A program made the translations under genes and the position numbers. From NCBI GenBank assembly GCA_963514535.1, contig CAUPUB010000124.1, forward strand, positions 1 through 5,645: DNA of 5,645 bases, read 5' to 3'. A model generated the notes under the pieces. The model worked only from the letters and a program-made list of their open reading frames with translations. It did not search any database and was not told where the DNA came from. This stretch comes from CAJPSE01 sp963514535 (GTDB lineage Bacteria; Synergistota; Synergistia; Synergistales; Aminobacteriaceae). Below, in pieces: positions 1 through 3,100 of the stretch. Every line of letters begins with the position of its first letter. The first letter of the stretch is position 1.

Positions 1-88
1 CGCCGCCCGGCGGAGCCAGTCCCACCGTGTGCCCGTCCGCCCCCGGCGGGAGCGGAAACTCCGTCGTCACTCCATTGCCCTGATACAT
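1..88 (-). CDS. Probable phage tail fibre or tail-adaptor protein, N-terminal fragment (3' part outside window)
   Basis: ATG at 86-88 starts a frame that stays open to the left edge for 29 codons. The protein begins MYQGNGVTTEFPLPPGADG. A 'GxGxTxxFxLP' opening is typical of the N-terminal virion-attachment domain of podoviral tail fibres and related tail proteins (the T7 tail-fibre N-terminus opens with a comparable short strand motif). It starts 38 nt after the stop of the giant gene on the same strand, so the two are probably co-transcribed. The start choice is firm because of the GGAGGTGA sequence 4 nt upstream of the ATG. The coding call is strong; the product call rests on only 29 residues. 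Confidence 0.7.
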   Translation of the reverse strand, partial: MYQGNGVTTEFPLPPGADGHTVGLAPPGG

Positions 89-92
89 TTCC

Positions 93-100
93 TCACCTCC
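93..100 (-). promoter_or_regulatory. Strong Shine-Dalgarno for the downstream tail gene
   Basis: GGAGGTGA on the minus strand is a near-perfect anti-16S match. Its GGAGG core ends 7 nt before the ATG at 88. It decides the start of the left-edge gene and implies high translation, as expected for a virion structural protein. Confidence 0.85.
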
Positions 101-126
101 AAAATAAAGGCGAGATCACTCCCGCC
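101..126 (-). terminator. Weak terminator-like hairpin between the giant gene and the tail gene
   Basis: Directly after the TGA the minus strand reads GGCGGGAGTGATCTCGCC followed by TTTATTTT. GGC and GAG can pair with GCC and CTC around a TGAT loop, with a two-base G bulge. The T-rich tail then runs into the Shine-Dalgarno of the next gene. It may be a partial terminator or attenuator, or chance; the bulge and short stem make it weak. Confidence 0.3.
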
Positions 127-3100
127 TCACATCCAGATTTTTCTTCGTGTCCTCCGTTCGTCTCTCCGCATCCCTATCGCCTCTTTGAGGGCTTCTTTGT
201 ATTCGCCCTCGGACAGAGCTTCCCCGATCTTCCAGATCCTACGGATAAATACCGTCGGGACTCCACCCGTGAGCAGCCCCACGCCGTCCATCAGGTCGAA
301 CACAGCCTTTTCTTTGTCCTTTGCGGTAATGGCGCCACGAGTGCCCTTCGTTAGAGCCCTGACCCCCTCGTACAGCGGAATGGAAGTAGACCGGAACTGC
401 CCACCGTGGACTGCATAGTCAAACGCTCCGCTCAATACCTTGCCGTACAAAGGGACTGTCTCCAGCATGTTTTGGGTGCTGGACGCCGCGACGTATTTCG
501 CCCACTCCCAAGGGTCGTCCCATTCGTCGGGGCCGCCATCACGGACCATCTGCTCCAGGAGCTTTGTTATCGCAAACGTAGCGATCAGGGCCAGAGCCTT
601 TTGCTTGCCCCCATTCTTCAACGCGGCGGGGATGTCGTAGACCACACAGCCCCACGCCTGTGCCAGGTCGGAGGTGAATATCGTAAAGAACTTCATAGCC
701 CCCTTTTCCCTCATGAGACGTGTCGCGTCTTTGGCGTGCGACGCGGATTGCGTCAGTGCAACGACGTGTTTCCCCTCCCGGACGGCCTTGTCATGCGACG
801 CCCCGTTTTTTCTCTGGGCGTTGTAGACGGCTTTGAAGACGACTGCCGCTATAATCTGGTCGATCCAACCGATGGGCGCGAGCCCCTTGTCCAGGATTTC
901 CTTGTAAATGCCCGTCGCTCCCTCGTGTGCCCGGAGCGCGGCGGTCCAGATATCGCCCTTGCGTTCCGCGATCTCCGGAGCCATCTCGTAGACCCTCTCC
1001 AAAAAATCTCCCCCGTCCCGGACGGCCTCCGCCATCGAGGACATCAAGGAGGTCCATCCGCTATAAGGAAGAACCAGCGGCAGGGAATACACCTGCCTCA
1101 TGTACGTCACCCAGTTCCAGACTAGCCTTGTCGCAATAAAGTTCCTCGTAATCCTCCCGAACTCATCATCCAGCAGTCCGCGCATGAGCTTGGATTCGTC
1201 CTGCGTCATGACATTGTAATAGTCGACGACGGCCCTCCACCCCTCCAGCCCCCAGGTCTCCCGTATGAGCTTGCTCAGCGTCATATCAGGGTCGGCGGGG
1301 TTCTTCATCGTCAACGCCGCTCTGATGTCTCGGAGGGGGCGGACAAAGGCGATCATGTGCTCCTGATCGTCCACCTGAGAGAGCCAGACACTGTACATGC
1401 CGAGTTTTATCCCTTTTCGCTCTCCATCCGGGATGTTTTTTCTGGAGATGATGAACCCCCTTTCCAGGTCCCCCATCAGCCCCGCGTCGGCCTTGGCATC
1501 GTTCAATTTGTCGTCCTCGTACAGGACGGACAGCCCCTGATTCGAGTCGTGCTCAAGGACGTGATGACGCATATAAAGCTCTTCCTGCTGTAGGGAGATG
1601 TTGTACTCCTCGGCAACGACCTTCTGTATCCGGGAGAAGTTCTCCCTGCCGTCCTGGAACAGAACGTGAGCGAACGCCCTTTCCTCGTCGGTCAGCGCCT
1701 GGATACAGCGTCCGGCGGCATGTTCCGCGGCCTCCAATGTCCATTGACCGGGGCCGAACAGGTTTCTAAAGTTCCCGAACAGAATCTCCTTACGTCCTGT
1801 TTCGTACTGCATGGCGGCGTAGATCGACAGCAGGTCTTCGACCTTCCACCCCTTGCCGTCTATACTGGGGACGCCCTTGACCTCGCGGCGTGTAGCCAGG
1901 TCCTCGGGGGACAACCCCAGGTCCGCCATCTTCTCCGCCACCGCGGCCTTGCGTCTCGTCTTCCCCCGTATCTCCTCGTCAAAAGCGTTGTTCAGGGGGT
2001 CGTAGACGCCGCGCACCCAGGCCCCCTCGCGCGTACCGCGCCCGCCGTCCAGAAGGTCAAATATCCGCAGCGGGTTCAAAGTCTTGAAGTTGATCTTGTC
2101 CTTCAGCGCGGCGGCCTTCCCCTTGACGGCTCCGACGTGCCTGTCTTCCTCACCTTCCTTCTGAGCCTTGACGGTCCCGACATACAGCTTGTCCAGGTCC
2201 GAGGGGCCTTTGACCGCGCCGATTCGCTGAGGCAAGGTCTTGGCCTTTTCCAGCAGCGGGGCAGCCAGCTCGTCGGCAAGCCGGTCCTGGTATTCCCTTC
2301 GTTCCGCCCTGCGAGCCTCAAGAGCCTCGCGCCCCTCCTTATGAAGCTGCTCGATTTGATCCTTCAAGGTGCGCAGGTCGTCCAGGGTCATGTCGTTGAG
2401 CGTCCTGGTCCCCAGGTATTTCAGGTCGGCGGTATTCATCGTGTCGGCAGCCTCGGGGTTCTCCTTCAGGTACTCCTCCAGCTCCGCACGGATGTCCAGC
2501 TCCTCTTGTCTGCGTTTCTTCAGGTCGTATTTCTCAAGAATCGCCTGGATGCGGTCCCGGAACAGACAGTCGATCCCACTGTCCCCCGCCATCTTGTTGA
2601 TGCCCTTAACGAGCCTGTTGACCTCTTTCTTGAGCTTCTGGCGCTCCTGGAGTTTCTGCTTGAGGAGCTGCATACGCTCCCGCGCTTCGTTACGCCCCGC
2701 TCTGAATGCCGCCCTGGTATACTTCTCTGCCATCGCGTAGCCCCGGCGCATGGCCTCCGACAGGGACAGCATGGGATTGACGTCTGGCTTACCGGGTGAT
2801 ACAGTAGCGCCAGAGTTGCTCTTCTGCCTTGCGTTCGGGGCAGTGCCTTCCCGGCCTTCGCTTGGGCCTGTCCGCGAAACCACACCGGCGCCGGGGTCGG
2901 TGGCGAGCGGTTCGCTCCTCGCGAAGAGCAGCTCTTTTTTATTGAGTGCTTTTTCGCGAATTACCCACCCCGTCTTTGTTCGATAAACTCCATCCTCATT
3001 GACCAGCTCGATGGCTGCAATAGCATGGTGGTCCCCCAGAGGCTTGCCCAGTAAAAGAGATCCATTGCTGCCTCTGAAAATCTTTTCATACCCTGAGAGT

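Noticed and set aside
29..418. Plus-strand ORF of 129 codons spanning the gene junction
   Set aside because: Overlaps both minus-strand genes and their well-formed ribosome site; Ser/Arg/Pro-rich composition is typical of a wrong frame.
406..1125. Plus-strand ORF of 239 codons opposite the C-terminal region
   Set aside because: No Shine-Dalgarno or domain, and the opposite strand has a continuous, domain-bearing frame.
1666..2799. Plus-strand ORF of 377 codons, antisense to the giant gene
   Set aside because: Its product is Leu/Gln/Val-rich without domain signatures, has no convincing ribosome site, and mirrors the coiled-coil region; long antisense frames are expected opposite GC-rich coding DNA.
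2520..2885. Same-strand alternative frame of 121 codons over the second linker
   Set aside because: Considered as another overprinted gene, but it is Arg/Ser/Cys-rich, lacks a good ribosome site, and the main frame there keeps a normal phage linker and coiled-coil sequence.
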